From contig CCNC01000112.1 in NCBI GenBank assembly GCA_000824845.1, positions 1 to 64,000 on the forward strand: a stretch of 64,000 nt of DNA, read 5' to 3'. Positions 33,014-43,240 of the stretch are shown here, piece after piece. The stretch is from Mesorhizobium sp. ORS 3359 (lineage in GTDB: Bacteria; Pseudomonadota; Alphaproteobacteria; Rhizobiales; Rhizobiaceae). The stretch's first letter is position 1. Each line of letters begins with the position of its first letter. Position numbers and translations under genes: made by a program. A model generated the notes under the pieces. That model saw only the letters and a program-made list of their open reading frames with translations, was not told the DNA's origin and did no database searches.

Positions 33014-34684
33014 TCACCGCGTGACGAACACCGTCACCAGCGGCTTCTTGCCCCAGGCTTCGTTGGCGGCGGCGCGCACGGCGCGGCGCACGGCTTCCTG
33101 CACCAGGTCGAGGTCTTTTCGGCGCTGGCGCGGAATGGAGTCCACGGCGCCGATTGCCGCATCGAGCATCAGGTCCTCCAGCGTTTCGCCGCTGGCATCC
33201 GCCTCGGCCACGCCGATCGCCACCAGGTCGGGATCGCCGGCAAGCTCGTATTTGTCGTCGAGCACGACATTGACCGCGACATGGCCGGCGAACGAGAGCT
33301 TGCGGCGGTCGCGTATGCCCATCGCCTGGTCGGTGCCGATCAAGTACCCGTCCTTGTAGAGACGGCCGAACGGCAGCTGGTCGATGATCGTCGCCGGCCC
33401 GGGCCAGAGTCGGAGCATATCGCCGTCGCGCACCTGTGCCACCTGGCCAATGCCCGACATCGACATCAGCGAGCCCTGCGCCACCAGATGCGCCGCCTCG
33501 CCATGCACCGGAACGCCGATCTGCGGCCGCACCCATTCATACATCTTGCGCAATTCGCTGCGGCGCGGGTGGCCCGACACATGCACCAGCGCGTCACCGT
33601 CCTCGACGATCTTCATGCCGAGGTCGATCAGCCGGTTCTTGATTTCCAGGATCGCCCTCTCGTTGCCGGGAATGGTACGCGAGGAAAACACCACCGTGTC
33701 GCCGGCCGTCAGCGCCACCGACTTCATCTCGTCGCGCGACAGCTTTGCCAGCGCGGCGAGCGGCTCGCCCTGGCTGCCGGTGCAGATGATCACCAGGTTC
33801 TCGCGCGGGATATAGCCATAGTCTTCCTCGGCGATGAACTCCGGCAGGCCATCCATATAGCCGAGCTCGCCCGCCACATCGATGACGCGCTTCAGCGAGC
33901 GGCCGAGCACCAGGCACTGCCGGCCGGCATCGCGCGCCGCGCGCGCTATCGAGACGATGCGCCCGACATTGGAGGAGAAAGTGGTGACCGCGACGCGGCC
34001 CTTGGCCTTCTCGATGACGCCCTTGAGGCCTTCGCCCACCGCCACTTCCGACGGCGACTCCCCTTCCCTCAACGCGTTGGTGGAATCGCAGATCAGCGCC
34101 AGCACGCCCTTGTCGCCATAGGCGCGGAAACGCGCCTCGTCGGTCTTCGGCCCGATCGTCGGCTCCGGGTCGATCTTCCAGTCGCCGGTGTGGATGACGG
34201 TGCCGGCCGGCGTGGTGATCGCCAGCGACATCGGCTCGGGAATCGAGTGCGCCACCGGAATGGCCTCGATCTCGAAAGGTCCGATGGTGAATTTCTCGCC
34301 GGCCCGGTAGATCGATGCCGGAATCTTCGGCGCGTTCTGCTCGCCCTGCCGCTTGGCTTCGAGCAGGCCTGCGGTGAACGGCGTCATCCAGACCGGCGCC
34401 TTGAGCCTCGGCCAGATATCGAGCAGCGCGCCGTAATGGTCCTCATGCGCGTGGGTGATGACGATGCCGCGCAAGCCGTCGATGTTCTCCTCGATGAAGC
34501 GCGTATCGGGCAGGATGAGATCGACGCCGGGATGCGCGCTATCGGGAAAGGTGACGCCGACATCGACGACGATCCATTCGCGCGCATCAGCGGGCCCAAA
34601 GCCGTAAAGGGCGAAATTCATGCCGATCTCGCCGACCCCGCCCAGCGGCGCGAAAACGAGCTCGGCGTTTTCTCTATTCGCCAT
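33014..34684 (-). CDS. rnj: Ribonuclease J
   Basis: A 556-residue metallo-beta-lactamase/beta-CASP RNase with both endonuclease and 5'-exonuclease activity, used in rRNA and mRNA maturation. Zinc motif HAHEDH at 78-83, LICDSTNALREGESPSE, VVFSSRTIPGNERAI, and VSGHPRRSELRKMYEWVRP in the beta-CASP part, then a C-terminal dimerisation domain. Length and domain order match other alphaproteobacterial RNase J. The upstream gap to birA holds a degenerate hairpin repeat. Confidence 0.95.
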   Translation of the reverse strand: MANRENAELVFAPLGGVGEIGMNFALYGFGPADAREWIVVDVGVTFPDSAHPGVDLILPDTRFIEENIDGLRGIVITHAHEDHYGALLDIWPRLKAPVWMTPFTAGLLEAKRQGEQNAPKIPASIYRAGEKFTIGPFEIEAIPVAHSIPEPMSLAITTPAGTVIHTGDWKIDPEPTIGPKTDEARFRAYGDKGVLALICDSTNALREGESPSEVAVGEGLKGVIEKAKGRVAVTTFSSNVGRIVSIARAARDAGRQCLVLGRSLKRVIDVAGELGYMDGLPEFIAEEDYGYIPRENLVIICTGSQGEPLAALAKLSRDEMKSVALTAGDTVVFSSRTIPGNERAILEIKNRLIDLGMKIVEDGDALVHVSGHPRRSELRKMYEWVRPQIGVPVHGEAAHLVAQGSLMSMSGIGQVAQVRDGDMLRLWPGPATIIDQLPFGRLYKDGYLIGTDQAMGIRDRRKLSFAGHVAVNVVLDDKYELAGDPDLVAIGVAEADASGETLEDLMLDAAIGAVDSIPRQRRKDLDLVQEAVRRAVRAAANEAWGKKPLVTVFVTR

Positions 34685-34721
34685 GAATTCTTTCCTTCCT
34701 GGCCGTCAGGCCAAGCCGTTG

Positions 34722-34765
34722 GAGCAATTCCGGGAAAACCATAGTCAATGACTTCGTCCGGAATG
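34722..34765. repeat. Degenerate hairpin repeat upstream of rnj
   Basis: ATTCCGG (34727-34733) and CCGGAAT (34758-34764) pair; the flanks GGAGCA and GGCGC and the TTCGTCCGG stretch match the repeat at 13103-13188, but the AAGTG core has decayed. It lies in the 94-bp gap between rnj and birA. Confidence 0.55.
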
Positions 34766-34778
34766 GCGCAAAATAAAA

Positions 34779-35600
34779 CTATACCCGGGCCGAGGCGACA
34801 GCGCCGAAATGCACGTCGCCCGCCGCGATCGTCAAAACCGATCCTTCATCGTCGCGGATCACGAAACGGCAGTCCTCGTCAATGGTCTCGAAGACGCCGC
34901 GCACCACATTGCCGTCAATTCTGACAGCAACCTCGCCGCCGAGCCCCGCCGCGCGGGCAAGCCAGCGCTTTCTGATGGCATCGAGCCCGCGCCCGTCGTC
35001 CCACATCCGGGCATTCTCGCTCCAGGCATCGGAAAGCGCCAGGAACAGCATTTCGGCATCGCAATCAGCGCCGAGCGCGCTGAGCGAGGTCGCTGGATAA
35101 GGCAAGTCCTCGGGATAAGCCACGACATTGACGCCGATGCCGATGGCGACCGCGAAACGGCCGCCCTCGAGCATCGCCGATTCCAGCAGGATGCCGGCAA
35201 GCTTGGCGCCCGAGGCCAGCACGTCGTTCGGCCATTTCAACTCGAAGCGGTTGCGCCCCTGGCTTGCGCCATCCAAGGCGACCGCGATCCGGCCCTTCGG
35301 CACGACGGCGTCGAGCGCGTCGGCCAGCGCCAGCCCCGCGACGAAGCCAAGCGTCGCTGCCAGCCGCAGCTCGCCGCCCGGAACCAGGAGCAGTGTCGCC
35401 GCAAGATTGCCTTCCGGCGTCGCCCAGGCGCGGCCACGCCGGCCGCGGCCGCTTTCCTGCTTCTTCGACACGACCCAGAGCTTGCCGGGATCGCCGGCGC
35501 GCGCGTGTTCCAGCGCCAGCGCGTTGGTGGAGCCGACGCCGTCATGCGCCTCGAGCCGGAACCCCTCCGACGCCGCGGTTGGAGCCAGCCGAAACGCCAT
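34779..35600 (-). CDS. birA: Biotin--[acetyl-CoA-carboxylase] ligase
   Basis: About 273 residues from the ATG at 35600, four bases after the nuoN stop. The class II biotin protein ligase core is visible: DGVGSTNALALEHA, KKQESGRGRRGRAW (biotinyl-AMP loop), FELKWPNDVLASGAKLAGIL, GIGVNV, and the SH3-like C-terminal region ending DVHFGA. There is no N-terminal helix-turn-helix, so it is a monofunctional ligase and not a repressor. Cotranscription with complex I is typical for this order. Confidence 0.92.
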   Translation of the reverse strand: MAFRLAPTAASEGFRLEAHDGVGSTNALALEHARAGDPGKLWVVSKKQESGRGRRGRAWATPEGNLAATLLLVPGGELRLAATLGFVAGLALADALDAVVPKGRIAVALDGASQGRNRFELKWPNDVLASGAKLAGILLESAMLEGGRFAVAIGIGVNVVAYPEDLPYPATSLSALGADCDAEMLFLALSDAWSENARMWDDGRGLDAIRKRWLARAAGLGGEVAVRIDGNVVRGVFETIDEDCRFVIRDDEGSVLTIAAGDVHFGAVASARV

Positions 35601-35604
35601 CCCG

Positions 35605-37041
35605 TCAGAAGAAGGTCTTCGCGGCAGCTTCGGCATAGCTGCCGATCGGCCCGCCGATCAGCACGTAGAACAGCACGAAGGCGCCGCTGACGCCGAGCAC
35701 CAGGCGCAATTCGCTCGCCATCGGCACGAAGCCGCCGACAGGCTCGTCGAACCACATGATCTTGATGATGCGCAGATAGTAGTAGGCGCCCACCACCGAG
35801 GCCAGAACGCCGATGATCGCCAGCGCGTAAAGATGCGCGTTGATGGCGGCGAGGAACACATACCACTTCCCCCAGAAGCCCGCGAGCGGCGGAATGCCGG
35901 CCAGCGAGAACATCAGGATGGTGAGGATGGTGGCCATGACCGGGTTGGTCGAGGCGAGACCGGAAAGGTCGCTGATCTGCTCGACATTGCCTTCCTTGCG
36001 CCGCATGGCGAGGATGAAGGCGAAGGTGCCGAGCGTCATCACAAGGTAGATCAGCATGTAGATGACGACGCCACGCACGCCGGCCTGGCTGTTGGCGGCA
36101 AGGCCGACCAGCGCGTAGCCCATATGGCCGATCGAGGAATAGGCCATCAGGCGCTTCATATTGGTCTGGCCGATGGCCGCGAACGCGCCGAGCGCCATCG
36201 AGGCGATCGAGATGAAGACGACGATCTGCTGCCAGTCCGAAGCGATCGGCTTGAAGGCGCCCATGGTGACGCGCACGATCAGCGCCATCGCCGCCATCTT
36301 CGGAGCCGCCGCCAGGAAGGCGGTGATCGGGGTCGGCGCGCCTTCATAGACGTCCGGCGTCCACATGTGGAACGGCACGGCCGAGATTTTGAAGGCGAGG
36401 CCGGCGAGCACGAACACCAGGCCGAAGACGAGGCCGAGCTGGCGCTCGCCGCTGCCAAGGGCCGTCGCGATCTCCTGGAAGCCGGTGTTGCCGGTGTAAC
36501 CGTAGACGAGGCTGATGCCGTAGAGCAGCATGCCCGAGGACAGCGCGCCGAGGACGAAATATTTCAGGCCCGCCTCGGTCGAGCGCAAATTGTCACGGTT
36601 GATCGCCGCCAGCACATAGATCGCCAGCGATTGCAGCTCGAGCCCGAGATAAAGCCCGATCATGCCGTTGGCCGAGATCATCAGAAGCATGCCGAGCGTG
36701 CAGAGCAGCACCAGGACCGGGAATTCGAACTTGTCGAAATGCTCCTGACGCGCAAAGCGCATCGACATGACCAGCGAAACCGCCGAGCCGATCAGCGCCA
36801 GCATCTTCATGAAGGCCCCGAAGGAATCCTGCACGAAGGCGCCGCCATAGGCAGCGCCCTGCCCGCCGGAGAAGGCGAGCCAGAGTCCGGCCACCACCAG
36901 CACGAGGACGGCCAGGCCGGTCACGGTCATGGTGTTGTTGGAGCGCGAATAGGCTCCGATCATCAGGAGCACCAGCGCGCCGACAGCGAGGATCAGTTCC
37001 GGCGTCGAGAGCGAAAGGCTGGAGAGAAGGTCCGGCGTCAT
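35605..37041 (-). CDS. nuoN: NADH-quinone oxidoreductase subunit N
   Basis: A 478-residue antiporter-like membrane subunit of complex I with about 14 helices. Conserved features: [15 protein letters not shown] with the buried Glu, [14 protein letters not shown] [13 protein letters not shown], and [21 protein letters not shown], which carries the proton-channel lysine, then [18 protein letters not shown]. It is the last nuo gene, 14 bp after nuoM, and is followed directly by birA. Confidence 0.96.
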   Translation of the reverse strand: MTPDLLSSLSLSTPELILAVGALVLLMIGAYSRSNNTMTVTGLAVLVLVVAGLWLAFSGGQGAAYGGAFVQDSFGAFMKMLALIGSAVSLVMSMRFARQEHFDKFEFPVLVLLCTLGMLLMISANGMIGLYLGLELQSLAIYVLAAINRDNLRSTEAGLKYFVLGALSSGMLLYGISLVYGYTGNTGFQEIATALGSGERQLGLVFGLVFVLAGLAFKISAVPFHMWTPDVYEGAPTPITAFLAAAPKMAAMALIVRVTMGAFKPIASDWQQIVVFISIASMALGAFAAIGQTNMKRLMAYSSIGHMGYALVGLAANSQAGVRGVVIYMLIYLVMTLGTFAFILAMRRKEGNVEQISDLSGLASTNPVMATILTILMFSLAGIPPLAGFWGKWYVFLAAINAHLYALAIIGVLASVVGAYYYLRIIKIMWFDEPVGGFVPMASELRLVLGVSGAFVLFYVLIGGPIGSYAEAAAKTFF

Positions 37042-37055
37042 GGTCTATTCCCCAG

Positions 37056-38561
37056 TCAGTTCGCCGCCGCGGTCTGCGCGGAATTGATGGATGCGGAGAC
37101 GTTGGTGACGAGCGCCTTGACCGATTGGGCCGTCGCATCGAACACCGGCGCCGGATAAACGCCGAAGAAGATGACCAGCACCACCAGCGGGTAGATGATC
37201 GCCTTCTCGCGCGGCGAAAGATCAAGCAGGTTCTTCAGGCTGTCCTTGGTCAGCGCACCGAAGATCACGCGTCGATACAGCCAGAGCGCGTAGGCCGCCG
37301 ACAGGATGACGCCGGTCGCCGCGAAGAACGCCACCCATGTGTTGACCTTGAACACGCCGAGCATGGTCAGGAACTCGCCGATGAAGCCGCTGGTGCCCGG
37401 CAGGCCGACATTGGCCATGGTGAAGATCATGAAGACGGTGGCGTATTTCGGCATGTTGTTGACCAGGCCGCCATAGGCGTCGATCTCGCGCGTATGCATG
37501 CGGTCGTAGATGACGCCGACGCACAGGAACAGCGCGCCCGACACGAGGCCGTGGCTGAGCATCTGGAAGATCGCGCCCTGCACGCCTTCCTGGTTCATGG
37601 CGAAGATGCCCATGGTCACGAAGCCCATATGGGCGACCGACGAATAGGCGATCAGCTTCTTCATGTCCTCCTGCATCAGCGCCACCAGCGAGGTGTAGAT
37701 GATGGCGACGACGGAGAGCGTGAACACCAGCGGCGCGAACATAGCCGACGCTTCCGGGAACATCGGCAGCGAGAAGCGCAGGAAGCCGTACCCGCCCATC
37801 TTCAAGAGGATGGCTGCCAGGATGACCGAGCCCGCCGTCGGCGCCTCGACGTGGGCATCGGGCAGCCAGGTGTGCACCGGCCACATCGGCATCTTCACCG
37901 CGAAGGACGCGAAGAAGGCCAGCCACAGCCAGGTCTGCATGTTGGCCGGGAACTGATGCGTCAGCAGTGTCGGGATATCCGTGGTGCCCGACTGGAAGAA
38001 CATCGCCATGATGGCGAGCAGCATCAGCACCGAACCGGCGAGCGTGTAGAGGAAGAACTTGAACGACGCATAGACGCGCCGCTTGCCGCCCCAGACGCCG
38101 ATGATGATGAACATCGGGATCAGGCCGGCCTCGAAGAAGACGTAGAACAGCACGATGTCGAGCGCGCAGAACACGCCGATCATCAGCGTCTCGAGGATCA
38201 GGAAGGCGATCATATAGGCCTTGACCCGCTTCTCGATCGCTTCCCAGGAGGCGAGGATGGACAGCGGCATCAGGAAGGTCGTCAGGATGACGAACAGCAT
38301 CGAGATGCCGTCGACGCCCATGTGGTAGGAAATGCCCGAATCCAGCCAGGCGTATTTCTCGACGAACTGGAAGCCGGCCTGCGAATTGTCGAAGCCTTTC
38401 CAGATGAACAGCGACACCAGGAAGGTGAAAGTTGTCGTCGCAAGCGCGATGCCGCGGATGTTGCGGCGCGCGTTTTCGCTGTCGTCGCTGATCGGCAGAA
38501 TGAAGAGAACACCAACCAGCGGCAGGAAGGTGACCAGCGAGAGGATTGGCCAGTCGGTCAT
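37056..38561 (-). CDS. nuoM: NADH-quinone oxidoreductase subunit M
   Basis: A 501-residue complex I antiporter-like subunit. [19 protein letters not shown] holds the conserved Glu, [40 protein letters not shown] is the diagnostic family signature, and [15 protein letters not shown] follows. Its ATG shares one base with the nuoL stop (TGATG). Confidence 0.96.
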   Translation of the reverse strand: MTDWPILSLVTFLPLVGVLFILPISDDSENARRNIRGIALATTTFTFLVSLFIWKGFDNSQAGFQFVEKYAWLDSGISYHMGVDGISMLFVILTTFLMPLSILASWEAIEKRVKAYMIAFLILETLMIGVFCALDIVLFYVFFEAGLIPMFIIIGVWGGKRRVYASFKFFLYTLAGSVLMLLAIMAMFFQSGTTDIPTLLTHQFPANMQTWLWLAFFASFAVKMPMWPVHTWLPDAHVEAPTAGSVILAAILLKMGGYGFLRFSLPMFPEASAMFAPLVFTLSVVAIIYTSLVALMQEDMKKLIAYSSVAHMGFVTMGIFAMNQEGVQGAIFQMLSHGLVSGALFLCVGVIYDRMHTREIDAYGGLVNNMPKYATVFMIFTMANVGLPGTSGFIGEFLTMLGVFKVNTWVAFFAATGVILSAAYALWLYRRVIFGALTKDSLKNLLDLSPREKAIIYPLVVLVIFFGVYPAPVFDATAQSVKALVTNVSASINSAQTAAAN

Positions 38562-40534
38562 CAGAGCATCATCCAGGTGACGAGAGCGGCCACGCCGATC
38601 AGCATGGCGAAAGCATAGTGGTAGAGATAGCCGGTCTGCAGCTTGACGACGCGGTTGGTGACATCGACGACGCGCGCCGAGATGCCGTCTGGCCCGAGGC
38701 CGTCGATGATGGTGCCGTCACCGGTCTTCCACAGGAACCTGCCGAGCCGCTTGGCCGGCTGCACGAACAGGAAGTCGTAGAGCTCGTCGAAATACCACTT
38801 GTTGAGCAGGAAGGCGTACAGCAGGCGGTGGTTGGCGGCGACGCTGCGAGGCAGTTCCGGCGAGCGGATATAGAATTTCCAGGCAACCAGCAGGCCGATC
38901 ACCATGGCCACGAATGGCGCCAGTTCCACCCAGAGCGGCAGCTCGTGGATCTCGTGCAGGATGTGATTGTCCGGCAGCGTGAACAGCGACGCTTTCCAGA
39001 ATTCGGCATAACCCTCGCCAATGAAGGCGCCGTGGAAGATAATGCCCGCGAACAGCGCGCCGGCCGCCAACACATAGAGCGGCACCAGCATCACCGGCGG
39101 CGATTCATGGACATGATGCATGACCTCGTGGCTGGCGCGCGGCTCGCCGTGGAAGGTCATGAAGATCAGGCGCCACGAATAGAAGCTGGTGAAGCAGGCG
39201 GCGACCACCAGCAGGATGAAGGCGAAGCCGGCGACCGCATTGTGGCTGGCGAAGGAGGTCGCGATGATTGCGTCCTTGGAGAAGAAACCGGCGGTGCCGA
39301 TCACCGTCGCCGGGATGCCGACGCCGGTCAGCGCCAGCGTACCGACAATCATCATCCAGTAGGTGGTCGGGATCAGCTTGCGCAGCCCGCCCATCTTGCG
39401 CATGTCCTGCTCGTCGGACACCGCGTGGATGACCGAGCCGGAGCCGAGGAACAGCAGCGCCTTGAAGAAGGCATGCGTGAACAGATGGAAGATCGCCGCG
39501 CCATAGGCACCGACGCCGAGCGCCACGAACATATAGCCGAGCTGCGAGCAGGTCGAATAGGCGATGACGCGCTTGATGTCGTTCTGGACCAGGCCGACGG
39601 TCGCCGCGAAGAAGGCGGTGAAGGCGCCGATGAAGGTGACGACGGTCAGCGCCGAGTGCGACAGCTCGAACAGCGGCGACAGCCTGGCCAGCATGAACAC
39701 TCCGGCGGTCACCATGGTCGCCGCGTGGATGAGCGCCGAGACCGGCGTCGGGCCTTCCATGGCGTCCGGCAGCCAGGTGTGCAGCGGCACCTGCGCCGAC
39801 TTGCCCATGGCGCCCATGAAGAGCAGCAGGCAGACCACGGTCAGCGCCGTCTGCTTGTCGAGCGCATGGCCGAGGAAAGTCAGCACGGCGGCGCCGGCAG
39901 GCGCGCCTTCGGCCGGCAGGAATGACGCCGCATTGGCAAACACGGTGCTCAGATTGACCGAGCCGAACAGCACGAACACGCCGAAGATGCCGAGCGCGAA
40001 ACCGAAGTCGCCGACACGGTTGACGACGAAGGCCTTGATGGCGGCGGCGTTGGCCGACGGCTTCTTGTACCAGAAGCCGATCAGCAGGTAGGAAGCGAGA
40101 CCGACGCCTTCCCAGCCGAAGAACATCTGGATGAGGTTGTCGGCGGTCACCAGCATCAGCATGGCGAAGGTGAACAGCGACAGATAGGCGAAGAAGCGCG
40201 GCCGGTTCGGATCGTGGTGCATGTAGCCGATCGAATAGATGTGAACCAGCGCCGACACCGTGTTGACGACGACCAGCATCACCACCGTCAGCGTGTCGAT
40301 CCTGAGCGCCCAGGAGGCGTCGATGCCGCCTGACTGGATCCAGCGCAGCACCGGCACGGTGAACACCTCGCCATGGCCGAAGCCGACGGTGAAGAAGGCG
40401 ATCCAGGACAGGATAGCCGCGATCACCAGGAAGCCGGAGGTGATGTATTCGGAAGCCTTGGCGCCGAGCGAATTGCCGAACAGGCCGACAATCAGGAAGC
40501 CGAGCAGCGGAAGGAAGACGATAGCCTGATACAT
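38561..40534 (-). CDS. nuoL: NADH-quinone oxidoreductase subunit L
   Basis: About 657 residues from [13 protein letters not shown] at 40534; five extra codons upstream in frame lack a ribosome-binding site. The distal antiporter-like subunit of complex I, with the long lateral helix at its C-terminus. Signature [53 protein letters not shown], and [15 protein letters not shown]. Twelve bases separate its start from the nuoK stop. Confidence 0.96.
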   Translation of the reverse strand: MYQAIVFLPLLGFLIVGLFGNSLGAKASEYITSGFLVIAAILSWIAFFTVGFGHGEVFTVPVLRWIQSGGIDASWALRIDTLTVVMLVVVNTVSALVHIYSIGYMHHDPNRPRFFAYLSLFTFAMLMLVTADNLIQMFFGWEGVGLASYLLIGFWYKKPSANAAAIKAFVVNRVGDFGFALGIFGVFVLFGSVNLSTVFANAASFLPAEGAPAGAAVLTFLGHALDKQTALTVVCLLLFMGAMGKSAQVPLHTWLPDAMEGPTPVSALIHAATMVTAGVFMLARLSPLFELSHSALTVVTFIGAFTAFFAATVGLVQNDIKRVIAYSTCSQLGYMFVALGVGAYGAAIFHLFTHAFFKALLFLGSGSVIHAVSDEQDMRKMGGLRKLIPTTYWMMIVGTLALTGVGIPATVIGTAGFFSKDAIIATSFASHNAVAGFAFILLVVAACFTSFYSWRLIFMTFHGEPRASHEVMHHVHESPPVMLVPLYVLAAGALFAGIIFHGAFIGEGYAEFWKASLFTLPDNHILHEIHELPLWVELAPFVAMVIGLLVAWKFYIRSPELPRSVAANHRLLYAFLLNKWYFDELYDFLFVQPAKRLGRFLWKTGDGTIIDGLGPDGISARVVDVTNRVVKLQTGYLYHYAFAMLIGVAALVTWMML

Positions 40535-40545
40535 GATGGTTCCCG

Positions 40546-40854
40546 TCAACCCTTCATCGCGCTCACGTCTTCGACCGCGATCGAGCCGCGGTTGCGGAAG
40601 AAGACGACAAGAATGGCAAGACCGATCGCGGCTTCGGCGGCCGCGACCGTCAGCACGAACAGGGCGAAGACCTGTCCGACGAGGTCATGCAGCGCCGCCG
40701 AGAACGCGACGAAATTGATGTTGACCGCGAGCAGGATGAGCTCGACCGACATCAGGATGACGATGATGTTGCGGCGGTTCAGGAAGATGCCGAAGACGCC
40801 GAGTGTGAACAGGATCGCCGATACGGTCAGGTAATGTGCAATGCCGACGACCAT
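40546..40854 (-). CDS. nuoK: NADH-quinone oxidoreductase subunit K
   Basis: A 102-residue subunit with three helices, homologous to mitochondrial ND4L. It has [22 protein letters not shown] and [22 protein letters not shown], with the two membrane-buried glutamates needed for proton pumping. One base separates it from nuoJ. Confidence 0.96.
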   Translation of the reverse strand: MVVGIAHYLTVSAILFTLGVFGIFLNRRNIIVILMSVELILLAVNINFVAFSAALHDLVGQVFALFVLTVAAAEAAIGLAILVVFFRNRGSIAVEDVSAMKG

Positions 40855-40855
40855 C

Positions 40856-41476
40856 TCAGATGCCCTCGCCCGTTTTGACCTTGCGGATTTCCATGCCCGT
40901 GGCCGGCGTGCGGCCGACCTGTGCGGCGATCGACTGCCGCTTGACGCCTGGCTTGTGGCGCAGCGTCAGCACGATGGCGCCGATCATGGCGACCAGGAGC
41001 ACCAGGCCGGAAATCTGGAAATAATAGAGGTAGTCCGTATAGAGGATGTCGCCGAGCGCGGCCGTGTTGGAGCGCGTGGCGAGATCCGGCGTCGCCTTGG
41101 CGACCGTCGAGGCCAGCTGCGGCGCGAATGTGTAGCCGCCGAGCACGATGATCAGCTCCGCCGCCAGGATCAGCCCGACCAGCGCGCCGATCGGCGCATA
41201 TTGCAGCGCGCCCTGCTTCATCTCGGCGAAGTCAACGTCGAGCATCATGACGACGAACAGGAACAGCACCATCACCGCGCCGACATAGACGACGAGCAGG
41301 ATCATCGCCAGGAACTCGGCGCCGGTCAGCATGAACAGGCCCGCGGCGTTGAAGAAGGTGAGGATCAGGAAGAGCACCGAATGCACGGGGTTGCGCGACG
41401 AAATGACCATGAAGGCCGACGCCACTGCGATAAAGGCGAAGAGGTAGAAAAAGGCCGCCTCTAGTCCACTCAGCAT
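40856..41476 (-). CDS. nuoJ: NADH-quinone oxidoreductase subunit J
   Basis: About 206 residues from [15 protein letters not shown] at 41476. Five helices and the ND6-type signature [52 protein letters not shown] are present. A palindromic element of about 120 bp lies between it and nuoI, so translation of nuoJ is not coupled to the upstream genes. Confidence 0.95.
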   Translation of the reverse strand: MLSGLEAAFFYLFAFIAVASAFMVISSRNPVHSVLFLILTFFNAAGLFMLTGAEFLAMILLVVYVGAVMVLFLFVVMMLDVDFAEMKQGALQYAPIGALVGLILAAELIIVLGGYTFAPQLASTVAKATPDLATRSNTAALGDILYTDYLYYFQISGLVLLVAMIGAIVLTLRHKPGVKRQSIAAQVGRTPATGMEIRKVKTGEGI

Positions 41477-41573
41477 GGGTTCCCCCGGGTTCAAAATCCG
41501 ACTCCGACCCGCCTCCGGTTCGAAACCGCGTGTTCCTTAGACGGACGACGTTGCGCCGTCCACTTTCTTGTTT

Positions 41574-41695
41574 CTTCTCCCCGTTTACGGGGAGAAGGTG
41601 GCCCGAAGGGCCGGATGAGGGTAACGCCAAGTTTCCAGAAGCTGTCGCCGTCCTCATCTGCCTGCTGGCATCTTCTCCCCGCAAACGGGGAGAAG
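41574..41695. repeat. RIME-like palindromic element between nuoI and nuoJ
   Basis: Two 24-bp palindromes, CTTCTCCCCGT/ACGGGGAGAAG (41574-41597) and CTTCTCCCCG/CGGGGAGAAG (41672-41695), flank a middle part with GGCCC/GGGCC and GATGAGG/CCTCATC pairs. This matches the rhizobial intergenic mosaic element pattern. It interrupts the nuo operon within a gap of 227 bp; nothing else is visible in the gap. Confidence 0.85.
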
Positions 41696-41703
41696 CACGC
41701 TAA

Positions 41704-42195
41704 TCACCTATACGGCGAGTCCAGCGCGATGTTGCGCGCCAGCTCCCGCTCCCAGCGATCGCCGTTCGCGAGCAGCTTTTCCTTGTTGTAGTAAAGCTCC
41801 TCGCGCGTCTCGGTGGCGAATTCGAAATTCGGCCCCTCGACGATGGCGTCGACCGGGCAGGCCTCCTGGCAGAAGCCGCAATAGATGCACTTCACCATGT
41901 CGATGTCGTAGCGCACGGTGCGGCGCGTGCCATCATTGCGGCGCGGGCCGGCCTCGATGGTGATCGCCTGCGCCGGGCAGATCGCTTCGCACAGCTTGCA
42001 GGCGATGCAGCGTTCCTCGCCGTTCGGATAACGGCGGAGCGCATGTTCGCCGCGGAAGCGCGGGCTGGTCGGCCCCTTCTCATGCGGATAGTTGATCGTC
42101 TCCTTCGGCGCGAAGAACTGGCGCATCGACAGGAAGAAGGCGCTGACGAAATCCTTCAGCAGCAGCGATTTTGCGGCCTGGGCCAGAGCGGACAT
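41704..42195 (-). CDS. nuoI: NADH-quinone oxidoreductase subunit I
   Basis: A 163-residue ferredoxin-type subunit from [16 protein letters not shown] at 42195, one base overlap with the nuoH stop. Two [4Fe-4S] motifs, [12 protein letters not shown] and [12 protein letters not shown], bind clusters N6a and N6b in the peripheral arm next to NuoB. The longer open frame upstream lies within nuoH. Confidence 0.96.
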   Translation of the reverse strand: MSALAQAAKSLLLKDFVSAFFLSMRQFFAPKETINYPHEKGPTSPRFRGEHALRRYPNGEERCIACKLCEAICPAQAITIEAGPRRNDGTRRTVRYDIDMVKCIYCGFCQEACPVDAIVEGPNFEFATETREELYYNKEKLLANGDRWERELARNIALDSPYR

Positions 42196-43238
42196 CACGC
42201 AAACCCCGTGATCTTGAGGAAGGCCGCGGTGGCGACGACCATGAACAGCGAGATCGGCAGGAAGACTTTCCAGCCCAGCCGCATCAGCTGGTCGTAGCGG
42301 TAGCGCGGCACGAAAGCCTTCACCATCGAGAACATGAAGAACATCAGGCAGATCTTCAGCACGAACCAGATCACACCCGGTATCCAGGTGAAGGGCGCGA
42401 AATTGAACGGCGGCAGCCAGCCGCCAAGGAACAGGATGGTCGCCAGCGCGCACATCAGGACGACGGCGACATACTCGCCAAGGAAGAAGAGCAGGAACGG
42501 CGTCGATGAATATTCAACCATGTGGCCGGCGACGAGTTCCGATTCCGCCTCCACAAGGTCGAAAGGCGGGCGGTTGGTCTCGGCGAGCGCGGAGATGAAG
42601 AACACCACGAACATCGGCAGCAGCGACAACCAGTGCCAGTCGAGGAAGGTGTTGGGCAGGCCGAGCTTGGTGCCGAGGCCGTCCTGCTGCGACATGACGA
42701 TCTCGGAGAGGTTGAGCGAGCCGACGCAAAGCAGCACGGTGACGATGACGAAGCCGATCGAGACTTCGTAGGACACCATCTGCGCGGCCGAACGTAGCGC
42801 GCCGAGGAACGGGTATTTCGAGTTGGACGCCCAACCGCCCATGATCACGCCATAGACCTCGAGCGAGGAGATGGCGAAGACATAGAGGATGCCGACATTG
42901 ATGTTGGCGATCGCCCAGCCTTCGTTGACCGGAATGACCGCCCAGGCCGAGATCGCCAGCACCGCCGACACCAGCGGCGCCAGCAGGAACACGCCCTTGT
43001 TGGCGCCTGACGGGATCACCGGCTCCTTGAAGACGAATTTCAAAAGGTCGGCGAAGGCCTGCAGCGTGCCCCACGGACCGACGACGTTCGGCCCGCGGCG
43101 CAACTGCACCGCCGCCCAGATCTTGCGGTCGGCATAGAGCAGGTAAGCGACGCCGATCAAAAGCACGACGATCAGCACAACCGACTTCAGAAGGATCAGC
43201 AGCGCCGGCAGCACGTAAATCGAGAGGAAAGTGTCCAT
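42195..43238 (-). CDS. nuoH: NADH-quinone oxidoreductase subunit H
   Basis: About 347 residues from [14 protein letters not shown] at 43238. The ND1 homologue linking the peripheral and membrane arms at the quinone site. Signatures [48 protein letters not shown] and [14 protein letters not shown]. Two bases separate it from nuoG. Confidence 0.96.
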   Translation of the reverse strand: MDTFLSIYVLPALLILLKSVVLIVVLLIGVAYLLYADRKIWAAVQLRRGPNVVGPWGTLQAFADLLKFVFKEPVIPSGANKGVFLLAPLVSAVLAISAWAVIPVNEGWAIANINVGILYVFAISSLEVYGVIMGGWASNSKYPFLGALRSAAQMVSYEVSIGFVIVTVLLCVGSLNLSEIVMSQQDGLGTKLGLPNTFLDWHWLSLLPMFVVFFISALAETNRPPFDLVEAESELVAGHMVEYSSTPFLLFFLGEYVAVVLMCALATILFLGGWLPPFNFAPFTWIPGVIWFVLKICLMFFMFSMVKAFVPRYRYDQLMRLGWKVFLPISLFMVVATAAFLKITGFA

Positions 43239-43240
43239 GC

